NCBI GenBank assembly: GCA_003449615.1
Contig: DMHA01000337.1
Coordinates: 964-8,206 of the forward strand
From: Flavobacterium sp.
Lineage (GTDB): Bacteria > Bacteroidota > Bacteroidia > Flavobacteriales > Flavobacteriaceae
Length of the DNA stretch: 7,243 bases
Direction of reading: 5' to 3'
The position numbers and the translations under genes were made by a program. Shown piece after piece: positions 1-5,871 of this stretch (positions are counted from its first letter, which is position 1; each line of letters opens with the position of its first letter). Below the pieces are notes generated by a model. That model made no database searches and was not told where the DNA came from. It saw nothing but the letters and a program-made list of their open reading frames with translations.

Positions 1-19
1 CAAAAATAATTTAATTAAC

Positions 20-49
20 TTTGAAATAGATATGTTTAACGTATATTTA
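20..49 (+). promoter_or_regulatory. Candidate upstream greA promoter
   Basis: TTTG at 20-23 is followed after 18 bp by TATATTTA at 42-49. This matches the Bacteroidota primary sigma pattern TTTG / TAnnTTTG at all but the last base. The spacing equals that of the cleaner promoter at 1177-1206. A start near position 55 would place the hairpin at 86-107 about 30 nt into the leader. AT-rich DNA makes chance matches common, so this is tentative. Confidence 0.35.
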
Positions 50-78
50 TAGATTAAATAAAAATAATACTATCTTTG
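46..78 (+). promoter_or_regulatory. Proximal greA promoter with perfect -7 box
   Basis: TATCTTTG at 71-78 is a perfect TAnnTTTG -7 element, and the same octamer precedes yicC at 4902-4909. The -33 side is weak: TTTA at 46-49 with a 21-bp spacer. Transcription would start near 84-86, about 50 nt before the greA ATG and right at the foot of the hairpin at 86-107. Confidence 0.55.
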
Positions 79-85
79 CAAAAAG

Positions 86-110
86 AAATCCCGTCCTGAT
101 GGGATTTTTT
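86..110 (+). terminator. Terminator-like hairpin in the greA leader
   Basis: AAATCCCGT (86-94) pairs with ATGGGATTT (99-107), with one G-T wobble and a CCTG loop, and a T tract runs through 105-110. The form is that of an intrinsic terminator. It lies downstream of both candidate greA promoters and upstream of the greA start. It could end transcription of a gene left of the window, attenuate greA, or act as a 5' stability hairpin; the sequence does not decide between these. Confidence 0.5.
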
Positions 111-134
111 GTATTTTATATAAATGATGAAGTT

Positions 135-611
135 ATGACCAAAGTATCTTATTACACCGCCGAAGGATTAAAAAAATTGAGAGACGAATTAGATCAATTA
201 AAAAGTATTGAAAGACCAAAAGCTTCGCAAGCCATTGCCGAGGCAAGAGATAAAGGAGATTTGTCTGAAAATGCCGAATATGACGCTGCCAAAGAAGCAC
301 AAGGAATGTTGGAAATGAGAATTGCCAAGCTCGAAGAAGTACATTCTAACGCCAGATTGATTGACGAAACACATCTGGATGTTTCCAAAGTTTTGGTATT
401 ATCGAATGTGAAAATCAAGAATCAAGCCAACGGAATGGAAATGAAATACACCCTTGTTGCCGAAAGTGAAGCCGATTTGAAAACTGGAAAAATCTCAGTA
501 ACTTCGCCCATTGGCAAAGGTTTATTGGGCAAATCAGTTGGTGAAGTTGCCGAAATTATTGTGCCAAATGGCGTTTTGAAATTCGAAATCCTAGAGGTTT
601 CTCGAGATTAA
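135..611 (+). CDS. greA: Transcription elongation factor GreA
   Basis: GreA binds in the RNA polymerase secondary channel and stimulates cleavage of the backtracked RNA 3' end, rescuing arrested elongation complexes in the cytoplasm. The 158-residue length is normal for the family. Residues 1-75 form the N-terminal coiled coil. Its tip carries GDLSENAEY (41-49), with the acidic pair D42 and E45 corresponding to the catalytic D41/E44 of the E. coli protein. The C-terminal FKBP-like domain follows, with the SPIGKGLLGK segment (124-133) typical of GreA/GreB. The start at 135 (MTKVSYYT) is chosen over an in-frame ATG at 99. The earlier start would add 12 residues encoded by the hairpin and its T tract, and would place the ATG inside the stem-loop. 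The gene is monocistronic here and converges on ssb. Confidence 0.97.
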   Translation: MTKVSYYTAEGLKKLRDELDQLKSIERPKASQAIAEARDKGDLSENAEYDAAKEAQGMLEMRIAKLEEVHSNARLIDETHLDVSKVLVLSNVKIKNQANGMEMKYTLVAESEADLKTGKISVTSPIGKGLLGKSVGEVAEIIVPNGVLKFEILEVSRD

Positions 612-660
612 TTTTTAATTTTATTTGATCTAAAGAAAAAAGTTTCTTAATTTATAAAAC

Positions 661-689
661 AAATGCCCTCCGATTGAGAGGGCATTTTT
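661..689. terminator. Bidirectional terminator between greA and ssb
   Basis: AAATGCCCTC (661-670) and GAGGGCATTT (678-687) form a perfect 10-bp stem around a 7-nt loop. A T tract (685-689) follows on the plus strand. On the minus strand the stem is followed by ATTTGTTTT-like sequence. It lies in the convergent gap, 50 bp after the greA stop and just beyond the ssb stop, so it can serve both genes. Confidence 0.85.
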
Positions 690-710
690 CATATAAAAAT
701 TTCAGACAAA

Positions 711-1043
711 CTATTTTCCCAAAAGCAAAATATCATTTGCTACAATTTCGGTAACGAAGCGTTTCTCTCCGTTTTTGTCTAGATAATCACTGTAGGTTAT
801 TTTCCCTTCTATGCAAATTTCTTTGCCTTTAGTAACATATTTTTCGATGATGTCGGCAACTTTTCCCCAGGCTTTCACTTTATGCCATTCGGTTTTTTCT
901 ACTTTGTCTCCATTATCTTTGTAATAAACTTCATTTGTTGCCATTGTGATATTGGCTACTTTTTTTCCTCCATCAAAAGTTTTGATTTCTGGTTCTTGTC
1001 CTACGTGACCGATTAACTGTACTGTGTTTTTCAATGCATTCAT
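711..1043 (-). CDS. ssb: Short single-stranded DNA-binding protein
   Basis: This is an OB-fold protein that coats single-stranded DNA in replication, repair or recombination. The 110-residue product is almost only the OB domain. The N-terminal NTVQLIGHVGQEPEI (6-20) is the family's first strand. Then come ANITMATNE (30-38) and the TEWHKVKAWGKVADI core (51-65) with W54 and W59, and the last strands end in DILLLGK. It lacks the Gly/Pro-rich linker and acidic tail (DDDIPF-like) through which ordinary bacterial SSBs recruit partners. It is therefore probably a second, tail-less SSB, comparable in size to B. subtilis SsbB, with the replicative copy elsewhere; that is inference. The ATG at 1043 is chosen because the upstream in-frame ATG at 1094 would add 17 non-conserved residues and sit almost on the likely transcription start. 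Confidence 0.95.
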   Translation of the reverse strand: MNALKNTVQLIGHVGQEPEIKTFDGGKKVANITMATNEVYYKDNGDKVEKTEWHKVKAWGKVADIIEKYVTKGKEICIEGKITYSDYLDKNGEKRFVTEIVANDILLLGK

Positions 1044-1104
1044 GGCGTGTAAATTTAAATTGTTTATATAAGATTTGTTGAATGACTCGTTCAAATCAAC
1101 AGGG

Positions 1105-1112
1105 CAAAGATG
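1105..1112 (-). promoter_or_regulatory. Possible ssb -7 element
   Basis: On the minus strand the sequence reads CATCTTTG, one base away from TAnnTTTG and close to the TATCTTTG boxes before greA and yicC. A start near 1098 would give a leader of about 55 nt to the ATG at 1043. No good TTTG is seen at the expected -33 distance, so recognition would need help or the real promoter lies elsewhere. Confidence 0.35.
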
Positions 1113-1131
1113 CGACAGCTCTCAAAATTTA

Positions 1132-1187
1132 TTCGGTTGATAACTATTTACTTTCGGTTGTAACTATTTGTAACCGTTTGTAATTGG
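1132..1187 (+). repeat. Helically phased TTGTAAC repeats, putative operator
   Basis: TTGTAAC occurs at 1158 and 1168, and TTGTAAT at 1178, exactly 10 bp apart. A diverged copy, TTGATAAC, begins at 1137, 21 bp before the first. On a larger scale TTCGGTTG(A)TAACTATTT is repeated at 1132-1149 and 1153-1169. Positions 1156-1175 also form an imperfect palindrome, GGTTGTAACTATTTGTAACC (14 of 20 positions symmetric). The array lies between the divergent ssb and DinB-type genes, and its last unit overlaps the -33 box of the latter. Ten-bp phasing puts all copies on one face of the helix, as in a multi-subunit regulator site. No regulator is identified. Confidence 0.5.
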
Positions 1188-1206
1188 AAAATATTTATTA
1201 TATTTG
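1177..1206 (+). promoter_or_regulatory. Promoter of the DinB/YfiT-type gene
   Basis: TTTG (1177-1180), an 18-bp spacer and TATATTTG (1199-1206) give a full match to the Bacteroidota primary promoter pattern. The expected start near 1213 leaves a leader of about 24 nt before the ATG at 1237. It is the best complete promoter in the window. Confidence 0.75.
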
Positions 1207-1236
1207 ACTGATTTTTAAAGAATTAATCCTCGTATA

Positions 1237-1785
1237 ATGAAAAACGATTTAACCCAAGAAAATCTAAAATTTCCGATTGGAAAATGTCCAAAAACAGATT
1301 CCATATCCAAAAATGATTTAGAAACTTGGATTACAACTATTGAACTTTTTCCATCCAAAATAAAAAAACTGACCGAAACCCTTTCTGTCGAAGAATTGAA
1401 TTGGGTTTATCGTCCAAAAGGCTGGAACATCAAGCAAGTCGTGCATCATTGTGCCGACAGTCACATCAATAGTTTTATTCGATTCAAATTGGCTTTGACC
1501 GAAGATGTTCCCAACATCAAACCTTATGAAGAAGCACTATGGGCTGAACACGAAGATGGTAATTCAAATGATATTTCGCCTTCCATTCAAATCATCGAAG
1601 GCGTTCACGCTCGTTGGGTTTTGCTTTTGAGAAGTCTTGGAGGAGCAGCATTAAAACGACAATTTTTTCATCCAGCAAACCTAAAAATTTCAAGTTTAGA
1701 GGAAACTATCGGAGTGTATGCCTGGCATTGCAACCATCATTTGGCACATATCGAACAAGCTTTATTGCACAAAGGTCAATTTTAA
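1237..1785 (+). CDS. DinB/YfiT-family putative metal-dependent hydrolase or thiol transferase
   Basis: The 182-residue protein belongs to the DinB-like four-helix-bundle superfamily, YfiT/BstA branch. Members bind one metal through three histidines. Most are annotated as putative metal-dependent hydrolases, and the Bacillus member BstA is linked to bacillithiol transfer. Visible signatures are WVYRPKGWNIKQVVHHCADS (56-75), with H70/H71 as the first metal ligand region, then SHINSFIRFK (75-84), and the C-terminal WHCNHHLAHI (163-172), whose His cluster supplies the other ligands. The N-terminal KFPIGKCPK is also typical of this branch. Length is about normal. The gene has its own strong promoter overlapped by phased repeats and appears monocistronic, with a 159-bp gap after it. 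The substrate cannot be told from sequence. C7-type cofactor-thiol use in this organism is not shown, so the BstA role is only a possibility. Confidence 0.88.
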   Translation: MKNDLTQENLKFPIGKCPKTDSISKNDLETWITTIELFPSKIKKLTETLSVEELNWVYRPKGWNIKQVVHHCADSHINSFIRFKLALTEDVPNIKPYEEALWAEHEDGNSNDISPSIQIIEGVHARWVLLLRSLGGAALKRQFFHPANLKISSLEETIGVYAWHCNHHLAHIEQALLHKGQF

Positions 1786-1870
1786 AAAAATGAATTTACT
1801 AAGTTTTATAAAAAATGTAAAATATATTTCAAAGCATTGAGAAATTATAGTTCATTAACAAAACACAGAA

Positions 1871-1910
1871 CTTAATTTTCTTAATGCACTTAATGGTTTA
1901 AATTAAGGTT
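1871..1910 (+). repeat. Short tandem CTTAAT repeats with a small hairpin
   Basis: CTTAAT begins at 1871, 1880 and 1889, giving three 9-bp units (CTTAATTTT, CTTAATGCA, CTTAATGGT). The last CTTAAT (1889-1894) can also pair with ATTAAG (1902-1907) around a 7-nt loop. It lies in the 159-bp gap before the zinc-ribbon gene. It has no T tract, so it is not a convincing terminator. It resembles the low-complexity intergenic repeats common in Flavobacterium; this link is from memory. Elsewhere in the gap I see only a weak TATATTTC (1823-1830) as a possible -7 box. Confidence 0.35.
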
Positions 1911-1944
1911 ACAATATTTAAAATAGGATTTAAAAACAAAGATT

Positions 1945-2295
1945 ATGGACAAAAACTGCCTAGAATGTGGAGACAAAATTGTGGGCCGCGAAGACAAAAA
2001 GTTTTGCAGCGACGGTTGTCGCAATGCCTACAACAACAAAATAAACAAAGACAGCACCAATTTTATGCGTAACGTGAACAACAAATTGCGTAAAAATTAC
2101 CGTATTCTTTCAGCTTTGAATGTGGATGGAAAAGGAAAAACAACCAAGTCAAAACTGTTGAGCAAAGGATTCGATTTTGAATTTTTTACCAATATTCTGG
2201 CAACCAAAACTGGAAACACCTACTATTTTGTTTACGACCAAGGCTATCGTGCTTTGGAGGATGATTATTATATGCTTGTTAAAAAAGAAATTTAG
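1945..2295 (+). CDS. Small zinc-ribbon protein of unknown function
   Basis: The 116-residue cytoplasmic protein opens with a compact zinc-binding motif: CLECG (C5, C8) and, 12 residues later, CSDGC (C21, C25). Four Cys spaced CxxC and CxxxC suggest a single Zn ribbon or treble clef. It is followed by RNAYNNKIN, a form often seen in small Bacteroidota proteins annotated as DUF2116-like Zn ribbons. The rest (about 40-116) has a basic helix-like part (RNVNNKLRKNYRIL) and an aromatic C-terminal part (YYFVYDQGYRALEDDYYML) with no motif I recognise. The Cys knuckle plus basic stretch would fit nucleic-acid or protein binding, but this is inference. The peptidase gene starts 6 bp after its stop, so the two are probably co-transcribed. 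No clean promoter is seen upstream. Confidence 0.8.
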   Translation: MDKNCLECGDKIVGREDKKFCSDGCRNAYNNKINKDSTNFMRNVNNKLRKNYRILSALNVDGKGKTTKSKLLSKGFDFEFFTNILATKTGNTYYFVYDQGYRALEDDYYMLVKKEI

Positions 2296-2301
2296 AATCC
2301 A

Positions 2302-4704
2302 ATGCTATTCCCTATGAAAAAAAGTTATTCCTCCGTTTTATCCCTGCTGTTCCTTCTAGGAATACTTGGATTTGTTTTCTTCACGATGATGCCAAAATCG
2401 ATATATAATGACGATGTTCCTCTTTCGGACTTTTCGACCACAAGAGCTTTGGAACAAGTAAAAAACATTTCCCAAAAACCGCATTTTGTGGGTTCCGAAA
2501 ATCACGATGTGATTGCCAATTACTTGGTAGAAGAATTGCAAAATATGGGTTTAGAAACTTCCATTCAAGAAGGTTTTGCCTTTTCGGATTGGGGAACTTT
2601 GACCCAATGTAAAAACATTTTGGCTCGAATAAAAGGCAGTAACAGCAACAAAGCCTTGCTCCTACTAACACATTATGACAGCGCACCCCATTCCTATTCA
2701 AAAGGAGCTAGCGATGCGGGCTCGGGCGTGGCGACAATTCTCGAAAGTGTTCGTGCTTTTACCTACAACAAAAAACAACACAAAAACGACATCATTATTC
2801 TGTTTTCAGACGCAGAAGAATTGGGATTGAATGGAGCAGCCCTTTTTGTAACCCAACACCATTGGGCTAAAGAAGTGGGCTTGGTTTTGAATTTTGAAGC
2901 TCGAGGAAGTTCTGGCCCAAGTTATATGTTGATGGAAACCAACGGAGGAAATGCCAGTTTGGTCAAAGAATTTGCAGCTGCAAAAGTCAAATATCCAGTT
3001 TCCAATTCCTTGATGTACAGCGTTTACAAAATGTTGCCCAACGATACCGATTTGACTGTTTTCAGGGAACAAGGCAATATTCAGGGCTACAATTTTGCTT
3101 TCATTGACGGTCATTACAATTACCACACGGCACAAGATGACATCAATCATTTGAGCAAAAACAGCTTGGCACATCAGGGAAAATACTTGATGCCTTTATT
3201 GGATTATTTTTCGAACTCCGATTTAAATTCGACGCAAACTACCGAAGATGAGGTCTATTTTTCGATTCCATTTGCCTTTATCAGTTATCCATTTGGTTGG
3301 GTATTGCCTATGGTCATTATTGCTTTTGGGCTTTTGTTATTTTTGATGTTTATTGGTTTGGGCAAACTCGTTTTGTCTTTCCCAGAAATAGCAAAAGGAT
3401 TCATTCCGTTTTTAGGTTCGCTAATCGTTTCGGGCTTAACCACCTTTTTGGGTTGGAAATTATTACTTATCATTTACCCTCAATACAACGATTTGCTCAA
3501 CGGATTTACCTATAACGGTCACGATTATATTGCTGCTTTCACGCTGTTGACTTTGTCCATTTGCTTTGCGTTTTACCAAATTTTCTCTGTGAAAAAATTG
3601 ACCATAAACCATTATGTTGCCCCATTATTCCTTTGGATTGTTATTAATGGATTGTTGGCTTTCTTTCTGAAAGGCACAGGATTTTTAATTATTCCAGCTT
3701 TTGCAGGATTGTTAATGTTGGCTTCTTATGTACTTACCCAAAAGTCAAAATGGATTTTTAACCTCTTATTGAGCATTCCCACCTTACTGATTATTGTGCC
3801 ATTTATCCAAATGTTTCCAATAGGTTTGGGGCTAAAAGTATTGTTTGGAAGTGCTATTCTCACTGTTTTTGCTTTTGGATTATTGCTGCCTGTTTTTGGT
3901 TCGTTCAGGCGAAAAGGAATATTATCTGCGATTTTGTTAGTGTTGGCGATTGGTTTTTTTGCCAAAGCGCATTATTATTCTGGTTATGAATTGGGCAAAG
4001 CCAAATCAAACAGTTTGGTCTATATTTTAGATGCCGACAAAAACAAAGCAATTTGGGCAACTTATGACACTAATTTGGACCAATGGACAAAAAACTATTT
4101 AGGTCAAAACCCAAAAAACGCCAATGAATTAAACCAAAATTCATTATCAAGCAAGTACAATTCTGGCTTTACTTTTGCTGCCGATGCTCCTTTGAAAACC
4201 CTTCCAAAGCCCACGATTGAATTTCTGAAAGACACCGTTGCTGCCGACATTCACTATTTGAAAATTAAAATTACACCCAACAGAAAAGTCAATCGTTATG
4301 ATATTTTTGCCAATGAAGATGTGGTTGTCAACAATCTCAAAGCCAATGGTTTGACTCTATTGGGGCAAAAAGGTGCTAAGCACGAACGAAAAGGCAAGAA
4401 ATTATTGAGTTATTATGTGGTCAATCAAATACCGTTGGAAATACAATTCAATTTTGCTGCTTCGAGTGTTTTGGATTTGTATTTAATGGAAAGTTCTTTC
4501 GATTTGATGCACCATCCACTATTTCCGATGATAAAAAGAGCCGATTGGATGATGCCAACGCCTTATGTTTTGAACGATGCCGTGATTATTAAACAAGAAA
4601 TAAAACCTTCTCCAAAAACAGTTAAACCAGTTGTTTTGAAAGTTAGAAATGGATTGAAAATAAAAAACTTGGGAATTGAAAAAGATAGTTTAAGTAAGCC
4701 GTAA
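2302..4704 (+). CDS. Membrane-anchored M28 metallopeptidase with multi-span region
   Basis: This is a predicted di-zinc aminopeptidase of family M28 tied to the inner membrane, 800 residues. A signal anchor spans about 11-29 after KK. The M28 domain (about 45-305) has the expected order: THYDS (H124, D126), GASDAGSG (D138), SDAEELG (catalytic E172, Zn ligand E173), NFEARG (E199) and GHYNYHTAQDD (H275). All ligand positions are filled, so it should be active. About eight hydrophobic spans follow (roughly 327-352, 367-391, 408-428, 437-457, 460-479, 484-504, 509-530, 538-555), then a soluble tail (560-800). This layout recalls eukaryotic ERMP1/Fxna and yeast Pff1 proteases. With the N terminus inside, both the protease domain and the tail would face the periplasm. 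An in-frame ATG at 2314 (MKKSYSS) is an equally good start. The gene follows the zinc-ribbon gene by 6 bp. Confidence 0.9.
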   Translation: MLFPMKKSYSSVLSLLFLLGILGFVFFTMMPKSIYNDDVPLSDFSTTRALEQVKNISQKPHFVGSENHDVIANYLVEELQNMGLETSIQEGFAFSDWGTLTQCKNILARIKGSNSNKALLLLTHYDSAPHSYSKGASDAGSGVATILESVRAFTYNKKQHKNDIIILFSDAEELGLNGAALFVTQHHWAKEVGLVLNFEARGSSGPSYMLMETNGGNASLVKEFAAAKVKYPVSNSLMYSVYKMLPNDTDLTVFREQGNIQGYNFAFIDGHYNYHTAQDDINHLSKNSLAHQGKYLMPLLDYFSNSDLNSTQTTEDEVYFSIPFAFISYPFGWVLPMVIIAFGLLLFLMFIGLGKLVLSFPEIAKGFIPFLGSLIVSGLTTFLGWKLLLIIYPQYNDLLNGFTYNGHDYIAAFTLLTLSICFAFYQIFSVKKLTINHYVAPLFLWIVINGLLAFFLKGTGFLIIPAFAGLLMLASYVLTQKSKWIFNLLLSIPTLLIIVPFIQMFPIGLGLKVLFGSAILTVFAFGLLLPVFGSFRRKGILSAILLVLAIGFFAKAHYYSGYELGKAKSNSLVYILDADKNKAIWATYDTNLDQWTKNYLGQNPKNANELNQNSLSSKYNSGFTFAADAPLKTLPKPTIEFLKDTVAADIHYLKIKITPNRKVNRYDIFANEDVVVNNLKANGLTLLGQKGAKHERKGKKLLSYYVVNQIPLEIQFNFAASSVLDLYLMESSFDLMHHPLFPMIKRADWMMPTPYVLNDAVIIKQEIKPSPKTVKPVVLKVRNGLKIKNLGIEKDSLSKP

Positions 4705-4820
4705 TATGCGGTGACAAATTGTGATTGCATACCAAATACAAAAACCGAATTACAGAGCGATTTGTTTAATCCTGAATATGTTAAAGTCAACACCTATTGC
4801 ATTACTTTTCCAAAACAGTA

Positions 4821-4840
4821 TTTGATTAAATTAAATCAAA
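4821..4840. repeat. Near-perfect palindrome upstream of yicC
   Basis: TTTGATTAAATTAAATCAAA is symmetric at 18 of 20 positions, with 7-bp arms TTTGATT/AATCAAA. It lies 117 bp after the peptidase stop and about 60 bp before the yicC -7 box. No T tract follows on the plus strand, which argues against an intrinsic terminator. A homodimeric regulator site is possible but distant for a simple repressor. AT-rich DNA makes such palindromes less surprising. Confidence 0.4.
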
Positions 4841-4901
4841 CAAGAAGAAAACAAGCATTTTTTTACAATTTCTCTTTCAGTCGTTAGGGAACTTTTTTTA
4901 T

Positions 4902-4909
4902 TATCTTTG
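4902..4909 (+). promoter_or_regulatory. yicC promoter -7 element
   Basis: TATCTTTG is a perfect TAnnTTTG box, identical to the one before greA. Transcription from about 4915 would leave a leader of roughly 14 nt to the yicC ATG at 4929. The -33 side is weak; TTTC at 4875-4878 is 23 bp away. It probably drives yicC and, by read-through, the nuclease gene and gmk. Confidence 0.6.
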
Positions 4910-4928
4910 AAGTCATTTAAAAAATTAT

Positions 4929-5789
4929 ATGATACAATCAATGACGGGGTTTGGGAAAGCTAGTTTGCAATTGCCCACCAAAAAAATTACGGTAGAAGTA
5001 AAATCGCTCAATAGCAAAGGTTTGGATTTAAGCGTGCGAATGCCTTCGACTTATCGTGAAATGGAATTGGGTTTGCGCAACCAAATAGCCTTGAAACTCG
5101 AAAGAGGAAAAATCGACTTTTCGGTTTTTATAGAAAGCACCGCCGAACAAACTTCGACCAAAGTGAATGTGCCTATTGTGAAAGCCTATATCAATCAGTT
5201 GCGTGTAGTGTATCCTGATGCCGATGAAACTGAATTGATGAAAATGGCCGTCCGAATGCCCGATACCCTGAAAACCGAAAGAGAAGAAATTGACGAAAAT
5301 GACTGGACCGAAATTCAAAAAATTATTGAAGAAGCCCTAAATAATATTTCTAATTTCAGAAAAGACGAAGGCGCTTCCTTGGAAAAAGAATTCCAGCTGC
5401 GCATTGGCAACATTCGTCAATATATGAACGAGGCGCTGGCACTAGATCCAGAACGGGTACAGGTGATAAAAGACCGTTTGCAAACTGCCATTTCAGAATT
5501 GAAAGTCAATGTCGATGAAAACCGTTTTGAACAAGAATTGATTTATTATCTCGAAAAATTAGACATCACCGAAGAAAAAGTGCGTTTGACCAATCATTTA
5601 GATTATTTCTTGGAAACCATCAACGGAACGGAAGCCAATGGCAGAAAATTAGGTTTCATCACACAAGAAATGGGACGAGAAATCAACACTATGGGCTCGA
5701 AAGCCAATCATTCACAAATGCAAAAATTGGTCGTGATGATGAAGGATGAATTGGAAAAAATCAAGGAACAGGTTTTGAATGTGCTTTAG
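4929..5789 (+). CDS. yicC: YicC/YloC family endoribonuclease
   Basis: The 286-residue protein is full length for the YicC/YloC family, cytoplasmic proteins with endoribonuclease activity in E. coli and Bacillus. The N-terminal MIQSMTGFGKA (1-11) and the VEVKSLNSKGLDLSVRMP stretch (22-39) are family hallmarks. The middle (about 80-200) is largely helical and charged. The C-terminal domain (DUF1732, about 200-286) holds EKVRLTNHLDYF (216-227) and GRKLGFITQEMGREINTMGS (238-257), the most conserved part of the family, with acidic and His residues. It ends in ELEKIKEQVLNVL, as family members usually do. In many bacteria yicC/yloC lies next to gmk; here a nuclease gene is interposed. It has its own -7 box at 4902 and no visible terminator after its stop, so read-through downstream is likely. 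The RNA target in this organism is unknown. Confidence 0.95.
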   Translation: MIQSMTGFGKASLQLPTKKITVEVKSLNSKGLDLSVRMPSTYREMELGLRNQIALKLERGKIDFSVFIESTAEQTSTKVNVPIVKAYINQLRVVYPDADETELMKMAVRMPDTLKTEREEIDENDWTEIQKIIEEALNNISNFRKDEGASLEKEFQLRIGNIRQYMNEALALDPERVQVIKDRLQTAISELKVNVDENRFEQELIYYLEKLDITEEKVRLTNHLDYFLETINGTEANGRKLGFITQEMGREINTMGSKANHSQMQKLVVMMKDELEKIKEQVLNVL

Positions 5790-5796
5790 AAAATTG

Positions 5797-5838
5797 ATTT
5801 TTGATTAACGGTTTTTGACTAACGATTTCAGGTTAACA
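5797..5838 (+). repeat. 14-bp tandem repeats between yicC and the nuclease gene
   Basis: TTTTTGATTAACG (5798-5810), TTTTTGACTAACG (5812-5824) and the diverged TTTCAGGTTAACA (5826-5838) follow each other at a 14-bp period. ATTTTTGATT, at the left edge of the array (5797-5806), recurs exactly at 6921-6930 on the far side of the nuclease gene. CTAAC(G/A)ATTT recurs at 5819 and 6915. Similar TTTTTGATT runs are, from memory, common between Flavobacterium genes. The array also creates an in-frame TTG (5815) upstream of the nuclease ATG. Confidence 0.55.
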
Positions 5839-5871
5839 ATTTCTGAATTTGAAACTTTTTATATAAATGCT

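Noticed and set aside
99..134. Extended N terminus for GreA from an upstream ATG
   Set aside because: The added residues are encoded by the leader hairpin and T tract and do not resemble GreA; the conserved protein starts at 135.
631..648. Hairpin AAGAAA/TTTCTT after greA as a second terminator
   Set aside because: The stem is short and all A-T but for one pair, and the strong 10-bp terminator lies just downstream.
1044..1094. 17-residue N-terminal extension of SSB
   Set aside because: The OB fold starts at MNALKNTVQLIG as in homologues. The extension would begin almost at the likely transcription start and has no family match.
4884..4899. T-run before yicC as a terminator for the peptidase transcript
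   Set aside because: No stable inverted repeat precedes the T-run; only three or four base pairs can be formed.
5028..5318. Minus-strand open frame of 96 codons within yicC
   Set aside because: It is the antisense shadow of a well-recognised gene, with low-complexity His/Phe-rich composition and no start context. The same applies to the antisense frames within the peptidase and nuclease genes.
5798..5838. CRISPR-like array
   Set aside because: The units are 14 bp long, AT-rich, diverging and directly abutting, without spacers.
5815..5871. TTG start for the nuclease gene
   Set aside because: The 19 extra residues derive from the 14-bp repeat array, while the ATG at 5872 fits where DUF1016 proteins normally begin.
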